Counted from the stretch's first letter, positions 1 to 8,503 are shown. The stretch is DNA of 64,000 nucleotides from Georgfuchsia toluolica (GCF_907163265.1 NZ_CAJQUM010000001.1:2232001-2296000), one strand, 5' to 3'. Numbers and translations are program-made. Notes: generated by a model not told the origin, from the sequence alone.

Positions 1-114
1 CCTTGAGGGTGTTCAGGTAGAACTGGTAGTTTCCTTCGGAGTAAAAGCAGACCGAACGATTGTTGCCGCGCTGAATGATGTGCCAGGGAGAGATAGCCGT
101 GTGCGGCGGGGCAT
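1..114 (-). pseudogene. REP-associated Y1 transposase, 5' fragment, frameshifted
   Basis: On the minus strand an ATG at 114 opens MPRRTRLSLPG. After a change of phase the reading continues HIIQRGNNR, followed by an aromatic-rich stretch ending NTLK, and runs off the left edge. HIIQRGNNR is the typical N-terminal motif of IS200-like/REP-associated tyrosine transposases (RAYTs), which mobilise or maintain REP palindromes. The two halves lie in different frames. Compared with the usual LPG-x-P-W-HIIQ spacing, loss of ten bases between two CCTGG repeats would explain the shift; this is inference. The catalytic HUH and Tyr residues are outside the window. The 115-182 stretch has no gene but holds a TGTCCCCTATTT-type string of the kind often seen beside such genes. 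Confidence 0.6.
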
Positions 115-182
115 GGCGGAACCCCTGAGAATTTCAAATTATCAGAAAATAATCGTGGTCTGTCCCCTATTTCTCTTGGAAA

Positions 183-209
183 TAAAAAAGCCCGCCGGAG
201 CGGGCTTTT
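183..209 (-). terminator. Rho-independent terminator of the pilin gene
   Basis: Ten-base-pair stem AAAAGCCCGC/GCGGGCTTTT (186-195 with 200-209) with a four-base loop. On the minus strand the stem runs directly into a T-rich tail (TTTTTTATT). It lies 15 bases after the pilin stop codon, so pilin transcription probably ends here, before the transposase fragment. Confidence 0.85.
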
Positions 210-224
210 GAACATTGTTCCGTT

Positions 225-926
225 TTACAGGGATTTACATATTGTGTAATAGTTCGTTCCCTTTTCATCGTACGCTGCAGGAGCGGCTACCCCATTTATC
301 TGAGCCAGTGTAGCTGGCGTTGTAGCCCCGGTCTGCAATACTGCCCTGATGCTGCCTGTAGATGGATTACCGTCATCGAGTTGGTTGTCTATGGCAATCG
401 CGGCTTTGTCCGGAATATTGGACTCGCAAATAATGGGGCCCTTGAAGCCAGTGCCGGCACCGGCCGCCGATTGGAATGCATCTTGACCGTTCATGATTCC
501 CAATACGCCGCTATAGGCGTTTTGCGGCGGTCCATCCAGCAAATTACCGGTGATGAATCCCGCTTGCCGCAAATCGACCCAAAACGTATAGCATTCATTA
601 GTGTCGCCAGAGTTAGAGGTAAACACACAATCTGCCCCGGCGGTGTTTATGACTCCATCATGGTCACCGATGATTTTCCCTGTTCCAAAAGCGGCGTTGC
701 TGGTGGTCCAACGCGTCGTTCCTTCATCATCTCCTGGGAGTCTTTTATATCTATCCTGATACCCATAGATGGCAGTTGTAGTCGAAGTGAAATCATTGAT
801 CACGTTCTTGATCTTGGCGCTATTGATCAGCTCCTGCCCCTTGAGCACCCCGCCCAGCAGCAGGCCGATGATGACCAGCACGATGGCGATTTCGACCAGG
901 GTAAAACCAGCTTGTTTGCGAGGCAT
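225..926 (-). CDS. Major type IV pilin, MshA-like
   Basis: Prepilin of 233 residues. A short basic leader (MPRKQAG) is followed by FTLVEIAIVLVIIGLLLGG, with Gly-1 for the prepilin peptidase, Phe+1 for N-methylation and Glu+5 for subunit assembly. The rest is a globular head with paired cysteines, two near the middle and two towards the C-terminus, as in pilins with a disulfide loop. The ATG at 926 is chosen because AGGAG sits 8 bases upstream; an in-frame codon further upstream would put extra residues before the basic leader. A sigma-54 promoter lies at 963-978 and a terminator just downstream, so it is a single-gene unit, as expected for an abundant major pilin. Assignment to the MSHA class rests on the neighbouring locus; the head is too variable to name by eye. 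Confidence 0.85.
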   Translation of the reverse strand: MPRKQAGFTLVEIAIVLVIIGLLLGGVLKGQELINSAKIKNVINDFTSTTTAIYGYQDRYKRLPGDDEGTTRWTTSNAAFGTGKIIGDHDGVINTAGADCVFTSNSGDTNECYTFWVDLRQAGFITGNLLDGPPQNAYSGVLGIMNGQDAFQSAAGAGTGFKGPIICESNIPDKAAIAIDNQLDDGNPSTGSIRAVLQTGATTPATLAQINGVAAPAAYDEKGTNYYTICKSL

Positions 927-962
927 CTTATTTCTCCTGTAGGTGTTGCCCGGCAGGAATAT

Positions 963-978
963 AGCAGAATCCATGCCA
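963..978 (-). promoter_or_regulatory. Sigma-54 (RpoN) promoter of the pilin gene
   Basis: Minus strand reads TGGCATGGATTCTGCT: a -24 GG and a -12 GC exactly ten bases apart, within a good match to TGGCAC-N5-TTGCW. The predicted start is near 952, giving a leader of about 26 bases that contains AGGAG. A dyad GTCC-N7-GGAC at 1030-1044, about 85 bases upstream of that start, is a possible activator site. The locus itself encodes a sigma-54 response regulator, which makes the site biologically sensible. Confidence 0.7.
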
Positions 979-1111
979 CGCGGGAAATGCTGTTTAGGAT
1001 GGCGATTGGCCCGCTAATCCGCGTGAGTTGTCCGGTTTGTGGACGGTGGTGTCATGAATTTGGCCATACTCCGCTCAGGCGGGATTTCGGCCCCGCGATT
1101 AGAATCGGCCC

Positions 1112-2836
1112 ATGAATAGCGGCGGCGATCATTTTTCTTCTCCCAAGGCAGTGCAATGGCTCCTATCCCGCCGGCAATTCCTGCTGGTGTTGATGTTCGC
1201 CTTGTTGCATCTGCGCCTGATGCCCCTCATCCCGCCGCCCTATAACCGGGTGCCGCTGCTGCTGCATTTCGCACTGTTTCTGCTCTGGCAGCCCTTCATC
1301 AATGCCCAGTCGAGGGTGAGCGCGCTGCATCTGGTATGGATCGGCATCGGCATCGTCATCGCCCTGCTCGACGCGCCATCGGTACTGCTGGTCGTGTGGC
1401 TGATCCTGCTCGGCGGCATTGTCGGCGGGCGGATATTTTTCTTCAGCCAGGGCGGGGTCAAATGGTTCTATCTGATGTCCTTGTCTTATCTGATCGTGAT
1501 GCTCCTGTTTCATGTGCTGCCCCGCATCATTCCCGGGTCGGTGGCGAACGAAGCGCTGCTGTCGTGGTTGGCGGATTATGGTGGGGCGATGCTGCTGGTA
1601 TTCATGGTGTTGTTGCCGGAGGGAAGCGAGCAGGGTGCGCAACGTGAAGCCATCGATCTGGTGTACAGCCTGTTCGTCACCCTCATGTTGTCGGTACTGG
1701 TGCTGGGCAGCACATCATTGATGTTGCTGCGGCAGATCGACTACATCCAGGCACTGATAACCGTGATATTTACCGCCGCCGTCATGCTGTTGATAGCCAG
1801 CTGGCTGTGGAATCCGGTTGCCGGGTTTTCGCGCCTGGGCGCAATTGCCTCGCGTTACATGCTGTCCATCGGTTTGCCCTTCGAGAAATGGTTGCGCTCG
1901 CTGGCTGATCTGGCCGAAGAAGAAGAAGATCCGCATCGCTTCCTTGATCGCGCCTGCCATAGTCTGGTGGAGCAGCTGCCCTGGGTGGTGGCATGTTCGT
2001 GGTCTGTCGGTGCAGCCCGATCCGACACCAGGACAGGTATCGAAGCCGGTGGCGTGAAAACCGTGTTCCGGCAGGGAGAACTGGCGTTGACACTGGCAAC
2101 TCAGCAGAAACTGCCGCCGGTCATGGTGTGGCATTTCAACCTGGTGACCCAATTGGTGGCGCGTTTTTACAGCGAGAAAAAAAGCAGTCGTCAATTGCGT
2201 GAGATGGCCTACATGCAGGCCGTCCATGAAACCGGGGCGCGTGTCACTCACGACGTCAAGAACCTGTTGCAATCGCTGCACTCGCTGCTGTTTGTAATCG
2301 GCAGCGCAGACGATGAAGCGAATCCCAAGGCCCAACCTCTGCTGCGCCGTCAACTGCCGCTGATTACCCAGCGCCTACAGCAGACGCTGGACAAGCTGCG
2401 TGCGCCTGATGATGCCAGGGAAGAGGAATCGATGACCGGCACAAGGTGGTGGCGCGAACTGAGCGCGCGTTATGAAGGACGCGACATTAGCTTTGAACTG
2501 CACGGCGACCCGGGCGGCAAGCTTCCCTCTGCATTATTTACCAGTGCCGCCGAAAATCTTCTGCAAAACGCCCTGGAGAAGCGCGCGGTCGAGCCGCACA
2601 TCGACATCGTGATAGCGCTCGACATGCGTGGCACGCAGCCCGTCCTGTCGGTACGCGACAGCGGCTCGGCCCTGCCGGACGAACTGGCACGGGATATCTG
2701 TCTCCGCCCACTAGCTTCGGAAAACGGCTTGGGCATCGGCCTTTACCAGTTGGCACGGCTGGCGAACATGGCTGGTTATGCACTCGTGTTAAGCAGCAAT
2801 CTTCCAGGGAAAGTTCTCTTCAGCCTGCGGTACTGA
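1112..2836 (+). CDS. Membrane sensor histidine kinase (PrsK/PilS-like)
   Basis: 574 residues. The first 250 or so hold about seven or eight hydrophobic segments, followed by a cytoplasmic linker and a kinase core. The phosphoacceptor is His380 in THDVKNLLQSL. The ATPase domain shows the N box (ENLLQNALEK), a G1 box (VRDSG) and a G2 box (GLGIGLYQ). An HDxKN phosphoacceptor box after a multi-pass sensor is typical of PrsK-type kinases that partner sigma-54 regulators. No regulator gene is adjacent; the only one in the locus is the sigma-54 regulator at 17876-19335, and I infer they pair to control the pilin promoter between them. The start overlaps a TAGAAT -10-like hexamer (1100-1105), so a very short or absent leader is possible; no clear ribosome site is visible. 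Confidence 0.8.
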   Translation: MNSGGDHFSSPKAVQWLLSRRQFLLVLMFALLHLRLMPLIPPPYNRVPLLLHFALFLLWQPFINAQSRVSALHLVWIGIGIVIALLDAPSVLLVVWLILLGGIVGGRIFFFSQGGVKWFYLMSLSYLIVMLLFHVLPRIIPGSVANEALLSWLADYGGAMLLVFMVLLPEGSEQGAQREAIDLVYSLFVTLMLSVLVLGSTSLMLLRQIDYIQALITVIFTAAVMLLIASWLWNPVAGFSRLGAIASRYMLSIGLPFEKWLRSLADLAEEEEDPHRFLDRACHSLVEQLPWVVACSWSVGAARSDTRTGIEAGGVKTVFRQGELALTLATQQKLPPVMVWHFNLVTQLVARFYSEKKSSRQLREMAYMQAVHETGARVTHDVKNLLQSLHSLLFVIGSADDEANPKAQPLLRRQLPLITQRLQQTLDKLRAPDDAREEESMTGTRWWRELSARYEGRDISFELHGDPGGKLPSALFTSAAENLLQNALEKRAVEPHIDIVIALDMRGTQPVLSVRDSGSALPDELARDICLRPLASENGLGIGLYQLARLANMAGYALVLSSNLPGKVLFSLRY

Positions 2837-2841
2837 TTCAA

Positions 2842-2897
2842 GGTTCAAGAGGCAAGACTCAAGATAGAAGCTTGAACCCTGTATCTTGAGCCTTGCC
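2842..2897. repeat. Interleaved inverted repeats at a convergent gene end
   Basis: Two nested and interleaved dyads: GGTTCAAG (2842-2849) with CTTGAACC (2871-2878), and GGCAAGACTCAAGATA (2851-2866) with its near-perfect complement at 2882-2897 (one mismatch). The element overlaps the last codons and stop of the cyclase gene, between two converging genes, and may act as a two-way transcript end. It could alternatively be a dispersed repeat that has been read through. Confidence 0.5.
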
Positions 2898-4181
2898 CTT
2901 ACTTTTTCGCCCGACCAGCTTGTACACCGACATGCTGCTGATGCCTTTTAGATTGATCATTTCCGGTTTTTCGAACTCGAACCGCTCATGCAGCAGGCGC
3001 CAGGTCTTGCTGTCGCAATGGATCGTGTTCGGCGCGCCTTCGGCGGTGATGCGGCTGGCAATGTTGACGGTGTCGCCCCACAAATCGTAGATGAATTTTT
3101 TCTTGCCCACCACGCCGGCGATGACCGGTCCGCTGCCGATGCCGATGCGCATTTTGAGGGGGGAGGAATTAACCATGAAATCGCGATGCAGCAGATGGCG
3201 CATTTCCATCGCCATGTCCGCAATCTTGTCGGCGTGATCCTCCGTGCCGTCCGTGATGCCTCCCGCCACCATATAGGCATCGCCGATGGTCTTGATCTTT
3301 TCCAGCCCATACTTCTCGGTCAGTTCGTCGAAGGCGGAGAAGATGCTGTTCAGCATCGTGAATACCTGGAGCGGCGTCATTCCGGCGGCGACCTCGGTGA
3401 ATGCCACGATATCGGCGAACATCACCGAGGCGCTGGCATAGCCGTCGGCAATGGTTTGATTGGAATGTTTGAGTCGCTCAGCGATCGGTCCCGGCAAGGT
3501 ATTCAACAGCAATTTCTCGGAACGCACCTGTTCCTGCTGCAGCAAGGCGTGAGCATCTTCGAGCGCGTGTGCGGCTTTTTGTTGTTCCTTGATCGAGTAG
3601 CGCAGCAGCGTATAGATCAGCGTTGCCACTGAGATGAAATTCAGCGCGAAGAAAACAACGCTGGTGCGAACCGGCACGCTGTGCCCGGCCAGTTCCCCGT
3701 CGGCGAGATAAAAGTCGACGAAACCGGAGAGCGCGGTGAGTACTACCCAGGCAATGAACCATGCGATCGACTCGCGTACGCCGAAGCAGAGGATGGCGCC
3801 GAAGGGGGCCAGTAGCCCCCACAGGATCACGCCGCTTGCGGTGATGAAATTGCCGATGGCCCATTGCATCGCGAATGGCGCGAACAGGAACAGGGCGAGT
3901 TGACTGGCGCGGAAGAAATCGAAATTTTCCGTCTTGATATACAGCAACAGATTGCCGACCAGCGCCAGTTCGAAAACGAGCGACCAGGTGGAGTCGAACT
4001 GGGGCCCGAGTATCCAATACATCGACAACCACACCATCGAGCCGAAACTGAACAGCCCGGTCGCGAATACCAGCAGGGATTTGTTGATTCGTTCCTGCTC
4101 GCTGTCACCGGGCTTGATACCCGCGTTGCGTATGCGTTCCGTGAAGGACTGCACAACGTCAGGAGGCGGAGCGTGGTTCAT
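2859..4181 (-). CDS. Membrane class III adenylate/guanylate cyclase
   Basis: 440 residues: about five or six transmembrane helices (residues 35-215), a short coiled-coil linker, then a class III catalytic domain. Both metal-binding aspartates are visible, in FADIVAFTE and KTIGDAYMVAGG, as is the transition-state region DLWGDTVNIASR. Lys in KIKTIGD and Asp in YDLWGD match the adenine-selecting pair, so ATP is the likelier substrate; this is a family rule, not proof. It would raise cytoplasmic cAMP in response to an unknown membrane signal. It is the last gene before the pilin on the minus strand, 235 bases after the minor pilin. The last codons lie inside an inverted repeat. Confidence 0.85.
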   Translation of the reverse strand: MNHAPPPDVVQSFTERIRNAGIKPGDSEQERINKSLLVFATGLFSFGSMVWLSMYWILGPQFDSTWSLVFELALVGNLLLYIKTENFDFFRASQLALFLFAPFAMQWAIGNFITASGVILWGLLAPFGAILCFGVRESIAWFIAWVVLTALSGFVDFYLADGELAGHSVPVRTSVVFFALNFISVATLIYTLLRYSIKEQQKAAHALEDAHALLQQEQVRSEKLLLNTLPGPIAERLKHSNQTIADGYASASVMFADIVAFTEVAAGMTPLQVFTMLNSIFSAFDELTEKYGLEKIKTIGDAYMVAGGITDGTEDHADKIADMAMEMRHLLHRDFMVNSSPLKMRIGIGSGPVIAGVVGKKKFIYDLWGDTVNIASRITAEGAPNTIHCDSKTWRLLHERFEFEKPEMINLKGISSMSVYKLVGRKSKGKAQDTGFKLLS

Positions 4182-4371
4182 GGAAGATGGAATACCTGGA
4201 TGCTCTCGGGGGATATGCGAGCCGGTTGCAAGTGTCTCAGGAAATGATGGTGAGGGTCAAGGCGGCGTTTTTCGGGACAAATAAGGTCTTTTGCCATCGC
4301 GTTGCAGCGCTGCATCAAGCGCGGGAACCGAAACGATCCAGGTGGCGCTGCGGGCAAGTCCTAATCCCTGC

Positions 4372-4396
4372 ATTTTGAAGATTCAAGTTTCAAAAT
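4372..4396. repeat. Short inverted repeat after the minor pilin gene
   Basis: ATTTTGAA (4372-4379) and TTCAAAAT (4389-4396) form an AT-rich dyad 21 bases beyond the minor pilin stop. There is no T tract, so it is at best a weak transcript end. The rest of 4182-4416 shows no gene I can support. Confidence 0.3.
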
Positions 4397-4416
4397 ACAG
4401 AATCCGGGTGGCGAGT

Positions 4417-5226
4417 TCAAGGTAGCTTGCCGGCGGCGATCATGCGATTCATCAAGATGCTGGGGGATACCCAGATCAACTGGTCGTCGATGCTGGTGTT
4501 GCTGACGAAGCTATCATCCCCATTGGCATTTTCCAGCTCGTCACCTGTTGCGCCGGGAATCTGAATCCCGCTGGTTGTCCATGCCCCGACACCGTTTTTG
4601 CCGTGGGAAAGGGCGACAACCGGCACGTTGCTGGCCAATGCAGTGCCGCCGGATGTGGCATATATCGTGATGTCGCCTGCAGAACAAAGCGCAAATGCGG
4701 CGGATGTTGGAGGAGTAGTGGGTGAGCAACCTCCACCGAAAGCGTTTTGTCCGCTTGCGACGCGGGCGAAGCGTGTCGTAACACGGTACGTAAAACGATT
4801 TCCCCAAACGTCTGTTTCGGGTAGCCCGAGAGTGGCCCAAGGCAGCACCCCGGTTACACCTCCAGGCACGTTCTCATTGCATGCTGTGGCGCCGATGGCG
4901 GCTATGCCGCTGGTAACGGCGGAACAGGCACAGGGTCCGCCGGCCGCAGTAACTGCTTCTACCCCGGCGTTGGCCGTCGCGGTGGCGATGTTGCGCTGGG
5001 CCGGACAGGGTAACCGTCCATTGGCGGCAGCAAAACCGATTAGTGCTTCACGAATGTCGTTGAGGGTTTTTTGGTTATCGTTGAGATAGCGGCTGTCATA
5101 TTGCGCAGACAGCGGCATCATCAATCCGCCCAGCAGCAGGCCGACGATGACCAGCACCACCGCTAGTTCCGCTAATGTGAAGCCCTGCTGTCTTTCATGT
5201 GTTTGGATTTTGATAGTCCGGCTCAT
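4417..5226 (-). CDS. Type IV minor prepilin (MshC/MshD-position)
   Basis: 269 residues. A 15-residue basic leader ends in Gly and is followed by FTLAELAVVLVIVGLLLGG, with Glu+5 present, so it should be cut by prepilin peptidase and incorporated into a pilus. The mature part contains GRLPCPA, a motif shared in form (GYLPCPD) with the next gene upstream, and several cysteine pairs. The end (DDQLIWVSPSILMNRM) again resembles a stretch of the neighbour (DQITWITPKEIFDRV), so the two are probably related minor pilins of one tip complex. It lies 24 bases after the large tip protein gene. The ribosome site is weak. Confidence 0.8.
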   Translation of the reverse strand: MSRTIKIQTHERQQGFTLAELAVVLVIVGLLLGGLMMPLSAQYDSRYLNDNQKTLNDIREALIGFAAANGRLPCPAQRNIATATANAGVEAVTAAGGPCACSAVTSGIAAIGATACNENVPGGVTGVLPWATLGLPETDVWGNRFTYRVTTRFARVASGQNAFGGGCSPTTPPTSAAFALCSAGDITIYATSGGTALASNVPVVALSHGKNGVGAWTTSGIQIPGATGDELENANGDDSFVSNTSIDDQLIWVSPSILMNRMIAAGKLP

Positions 5227-5250
5227 TTGAGATAGCGAAATAACTATGGC

Positions 5251-7491
5251 TTAGCGAGACAGTGCCCCAAAATTCTGGAGGGTAATTACCTGGTCGCTGG
5301 CTCCTTGGGCATTGGTAAACCCTATCCTGATCTTTTGCAATGCTTCGGGATCCGACGTGGCGCCGGTCGGCAGGTCCAGCGTGGTGAAGGCGTCTGAAAC
5401 AGTTGTTGCCAGACTACCGGATGTGCTTGAGATGAAATCCTGGGTGATGTTTTGCAGATCGGCAAGTTGCGCCGCAGTAGGGCTTTTTACCAACCATGCC
5501 TTGATGTTATAGCTTCCCTGATGCGCGGAAGCATCGTAGGAGCGCACGATATCGATTCGCACATGCACGGTAATGCCGGTGACCAAGACGCCACTGCCCG
5601 ACGGCGTTGGACCAAGGTTGCCGGATACGCCGGTGGAGGCGGGGTCGTCAACCCGGTTTTTCGGATTTGATGGATAGCCGGCAACCGTATTGATAGCGCC
5701 ATGTATGTTGTCATCATTATCGGCTGAGATATTGTTGTTGCCCCAATATACCAAAGCCGCATGACGGTAGCCCGGACCACCTTGAGAACTTGAAGATGTG
5801 GATGTCGTTGTATGGATTTCAAGTCCTATCTTGGGCGGGTCTATCGGCGAGGATACCCCATTGTTCCCCGCGTACCCCAGATACTGATCGGAACGGCCAC
5901 AAGGTGCAGTCGAAGCGGGGTACTTGATAGCATCGATGATCGAAAGGGTGAAACCGCGCCCGCTGTTGCTGATGACGAAGTTGAAATAAGTTCGCAGCCC
6001 AGCGCCGAAAGTCAACACGTCGTTCGACCATGCACAACCGAACAGATTACTGGAGGAATAGCCATTGTTTGTCGTGATGTCCACTTTACCCAAAGTAATA
6101 TTCTGGCCGGAAATGGTGACCAGATTCGTGGGCGCAGCCTCCAGGAAATTGGTGAGGCTACAATTGAAAGTAATGGGTTTTGCGCTGCTGGGCGCCAGAC
6201 AGACTCCCACGTCGGCCGCTCCACTTGAATAGGCAGAGGTGCCGCTAAAGAGGTTGGAAGTACCATTGGCGAGGCCAAGCGCGCCTTTGCCATCGCCATT
6301 TGTTGCCCCGTCAGTTTCGAATAAATCTGTCAACTGAGTCGGTTGCACCGGGCGCGGTCCCCCGGCGGGGTTCTCTGCACCGAACAGCAGTGCGCCGTTA
6401 CAACTCTGCCCCCCTACGTTCAGGCAATAGCCGCAGAGATTGCTGCAAACGACATAGCGGTACTGATTGCTCCAATTGTCGAGAAAAGTATTCAGGATAT
6501 TGTTAGGGTCGCTGCTGATGGTCAGGCTCGGTAATGTGCCTACATAGCCTGCATAGGGCGTCGGGCCGCTAATGGTGGCGTAATCGGTAGCAGGTAGCGC
6601 GCTTGCTGGCGCGGCACTCGTTACCAGATCGGTGTTGATTTTTGCTGTCAAAGACGTTGCGGCCGCTGTCGATAGCGCGTTGACTCCGCCTTGGTCGCTA
6701 CGCTTTTTGACCCTGTCGAAAATCTCCTTCGGCGTAATCCATGTGATCTGGTCATTGTTGCTGACGCCGTCGATGGTTCCTCTGGTCACGATCAACGGAC
6801 TGGCTGTTGAGTTGCCATTTGAATCGAAAGCCGCGGATTCCAGATAGGCTGCCCAGACGGCTTTGCCGTTATTGCCACAGACGTTGTTGGAGTTGCCTCC
6901 CCGGCCCGTGGCATTGACAGTCAGCGGGGGGGACGCCGCGAAGATCACTGCCACCGCGCCGCCCTCGATGCCGTCGGCTGGGTCGGCCAAGACCGTCGTG
7001 CCGTCGCTATCGAAGATTTTGATCTGCCCTCGCGTATCCCAGTTCATCGGCTCCACTTTGTTCATGCTGGCTTTCTGGCCGGGCGACACCGCATACCAAA
7101 GACATTCGCCGCTGGCGTCGCGTAGATCACCGAGGCCAAGTGTTTTATAGGGCAACAAGCCGACCACGGCTTGGTCGGAACCTCCGCAAGTGCCGTCGGT
7201 ATTGGACGTTTCCGCAGCTCCATCGCCATCTGCGTCAGGGCACGGAAGATAACCAAAGACCTCCCCTGCGTGCGTGTCGCGATAAGTCGCGGCATATCCG
7301 ATCAGTGCTTCCTTCGCCTGCAACAGCGTGGCTTGGGTATTCTGCGAACGGCCCCACTTCATGCTTACCACATCAAGTTGACTGACGAGGGTAAACAGGA
7401 TGCCCATCGTCACCAGCACTAGCATGATAAGGAGGGCATAACCGCGTTGCTGCGAACGGCCTGCTGAGTGCGGCGAGATATGTCGCCTCAT
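5251..7491 (-). CDS. Large tip-type pilin-like protein with lectin-like C-terminus
   Basis: 746 residues, very large for a pilin-like protein. The N-terminus has a prepilin-style signal (RG then YALLIMLVLVTMGILFTLV) but lacks Glu+5, the feature of GspK/PilX-type tip subunits. Residues to about 270 repeat the architecture of the minor pilin (GYLPCPD, DQITWITP). The C-terminal 280 residues look like an L-type lectin fold: GFTLSIIDA, KIGLEIHT, HAALVYWGN, VRIDIVRSY and a final IRIGFTNAQG...ITLQNF. These strands occur in the order seen in legume-lectin-like domains. I infer an adhesin at the pilus tip, comparable in position to MshO/P/Q. The lectin call is by eye and needs a structure search. Confidence 0.75.
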   Translation of the reverse strand: MRRHISPHSAGRSQQRGYALLIMLVLVTMGILFTLVSQLDVVSMKWGRSQNTQATLLQAKEALIGYAATYRDTHAGEVFGYLPCPDADGDGAAETSNTDGTCGGSDQAVVGLLPYKTLGLGDLRDASGECLWYAVSPGQKASMNKVEPMNWDTRGQIKIFDSDGTTVLADPADGIEGGAVAVIFAASPPLTVNATGRGGNSNNVCGNNGKAVWAAYLESAAFDSNGNSTASPLIVTRGTIDGVSNNDQITWITPKEIFDRVKKRSDQGGVNALSTAAATSLTAKINTDLVTSAAPASALPATDYATISGPTPYAGYVGTLPSLTISSDPNNILNTFLDNWSNQYRYVVCSNLCGYCLNVGGQSCNGALLFGAENPAGGPRPVQPTQLTDLFETDGATNGDGKGALGLANGTSNLFSGTSAYSSGAADVGVCLAPSSAKPITFNCSLTNFLEAAPTNLVTISGQNITLGKVDITTNNGYSSSNLFGCAWSNDVLTFGAGLRTYFNFVISNSGRGFTLSIIDAIKYPASTAPCGRSDQYLGYAGNNGVSSPIDPPKIGLEIHTTTSTSSSSQGGPGYRHAALVYWGNNNISADNDDNIHGAINTVAGYPSNPKNRVDDPASTGVSGNLGPTPSGSGVLVTGITVHVRIDIVRSYDASAHQGSYNIKAWLVKSPTAAQLADLQNITQDFISSTSGSLATTVSDAFTTLDLPTGATSDPEALQKIRIGFTNAQGASDQVITLQNFGALSR

Positions 7492-7502
7492 GAATGTCCC
7501 TC

Positions 7503-7937
7503 TCAGCGTCGCCCGGGTAGCGGGTTGACCTCGATTCGGCCGCCGTCGAGGCCGTCGTTGATTTCCTGCGTGGCGCGATTGATTTTTTGTCCGACGCGCA
7601 GACTGGTCTGGTGTTCATTGCTCTCGGTCAGCCTGGCCCGGCCCGGATCGTTGGGCGCAACGCGCGTCTCGACGCCAAGACTGCTGTTATCGTTCTGGGC
7701 CTGGCCGTTGATCCAGATGGTCTTTTTCCCTGTACTGCGCACAACCACGCCATCCAGTCGAATGGTTGCCCCTTCCAGGGTTTTTTGTTCCTGCAGGTTG
7801 AATTGGCGCTGCTGTTCGAGCATGGCGCGACGTTCAGGCGTCAGGAACAGGCGACCGAGCTTTTCTTCCGCCTGCGCCCATGGCGCAAGAATTGCCAGCG
7901 CGACCAGGATCAGCGCGGCACGGTGCGGAGTTTTCAT
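7503..7937 (-). CDS. mshK: MshK-like periplasmic pilus-assembly protein
   Basis: 144 residues with a cleavable signal peptide (hydrophobic core then WAQA, cut near residue 23), so periplasmic. The mature part starts with a charged helix rich in Gln and Arg and contains LDGVVVRSTGKKTIWINGQ, a short beta hairpin like those in PilP/MshK/GspC-type proteins that meet the secretin. The ATG at 7937 is chosen over an upstream codon because GGGAGA is 4-5 bases away and the ATG overlaps the previous stop (ATGA). Position between the MshJ-like gene and the tip proteins supports the name; sequence alone would not. Confidence 0.65.
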   Translation of the reverse strand: MKTPHRAALILVALAILAPWAQAEEKLGRLFLTPERRAMLEQQRQFNLQEQKTLEGATIRLDGVVVRSTGKKTIWINGQAQNDNSSLGVETRVAPNDPGRARLTESNEHQTSLRVGQKINRATQEINDGLDGGRIEVNPLPGRR

Positions 7938-8503
7938 GATTTCTCCCGCACGGTGATCCAGTCGATGTCGCATTTTGCGCGCAACTGGGCCGTTGGACCG
8001 GCGGCGGGTGGCGCTGCGCCCGCCCGCTCGATGTCGCAGTGGTTGACGCGGATGTAGCCCTGGATGCCGTTACGCAGATCGGATAGCAGTCCGAGCAGGT
8101 CGTCCTCATGCAAGAGCGCCATTTGCAGTTTCATCGGGCTGGCCATGATGTCGAAAGCATTGCCGCTGGGGGCGACCACGTCTGCCTTGATGGGTTGCTG
8201 CGGCCCAAGTTCGTAATTCAGATCGAGCAGCTTGTGCGCCTCCTTGATCTTGCGGATTTTTTCGATCCAGTCGAGGCGATGTTCCTGACCGATGATGCCG
8301 CGCGATTGTAGGGCCTGGTAGACTACGATCTTTTCCCGCAGCGTCGACGCTTCTTCGGCGGCGCGCGCAACCTTGCTGCGCGCCGTGTCTTTGGCTGTCT
8401 TTGCTTGCTGGTTGGCCTTGTTGGCATCGTTCACCGCCTTGCCGGAAAGGGCGGCGATGGCAGCTCCGGCAGCCGCGAGCACAATAAACAGCACGACCCC
8501 CAT
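7934..8503 (-). CDS. mshJ: MshJ/PilO-like inner-membrane protein; 5' end probably frameshifted
   Basis: From the ATG at 8503: one N-terminal membrane helix (GVVLFIVLAAAGAAIAAL), a coiled coil (residues 25-60) and a small periplasmic domain, the PilO plan. This ATG has no good ribosome site and begins inside the helix. A GTG at 8541, one base after the previous stop and preceded by AGGGA, reads VITLTKKDWPKLQW in another frame, which is exactly how PilO/MshJ proteins begin. One extra G in the five-G run (plus-strand C at 8497-8501) would join the two into one protein of about 200 residues. I think the run is miscounted or mutated. Together with the MshI-like protein it would form the inner-membrane alignment complex. 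Confidence 0.7.
   Translation of the reverse strand: MGVVLFIVLAAAGAAIAALSGKAVNDANKANQQAKTAKDTARSKVARAAEEASTLREKIVVYQALQSRGIIGQEHRLDWIEKIRKIKEAHKLLDLNYELGPQQPIKADVVAPSGNAFDIMASPMKLQMALLHEDDLLGLLSDLRNGIQGYIRVNHCDIERAGAAPPAAGPTAQLRAKCDIDWITVREKS

Noticed and set aside
381-1115. Long plus-strand open frame over the pilin gene
   Set aside because: It lies opposite the pilin, which has leader, ribosome site, promoter and terminator. The frame has no family motif and composition of a shadow frame.
4187-4378. 63-codon plus-strand frame upstream of the cyclase
   Set aside because: No ribosome site, no similarity I recognise, and it overlaps the region expected to hold the cyclase promoter.
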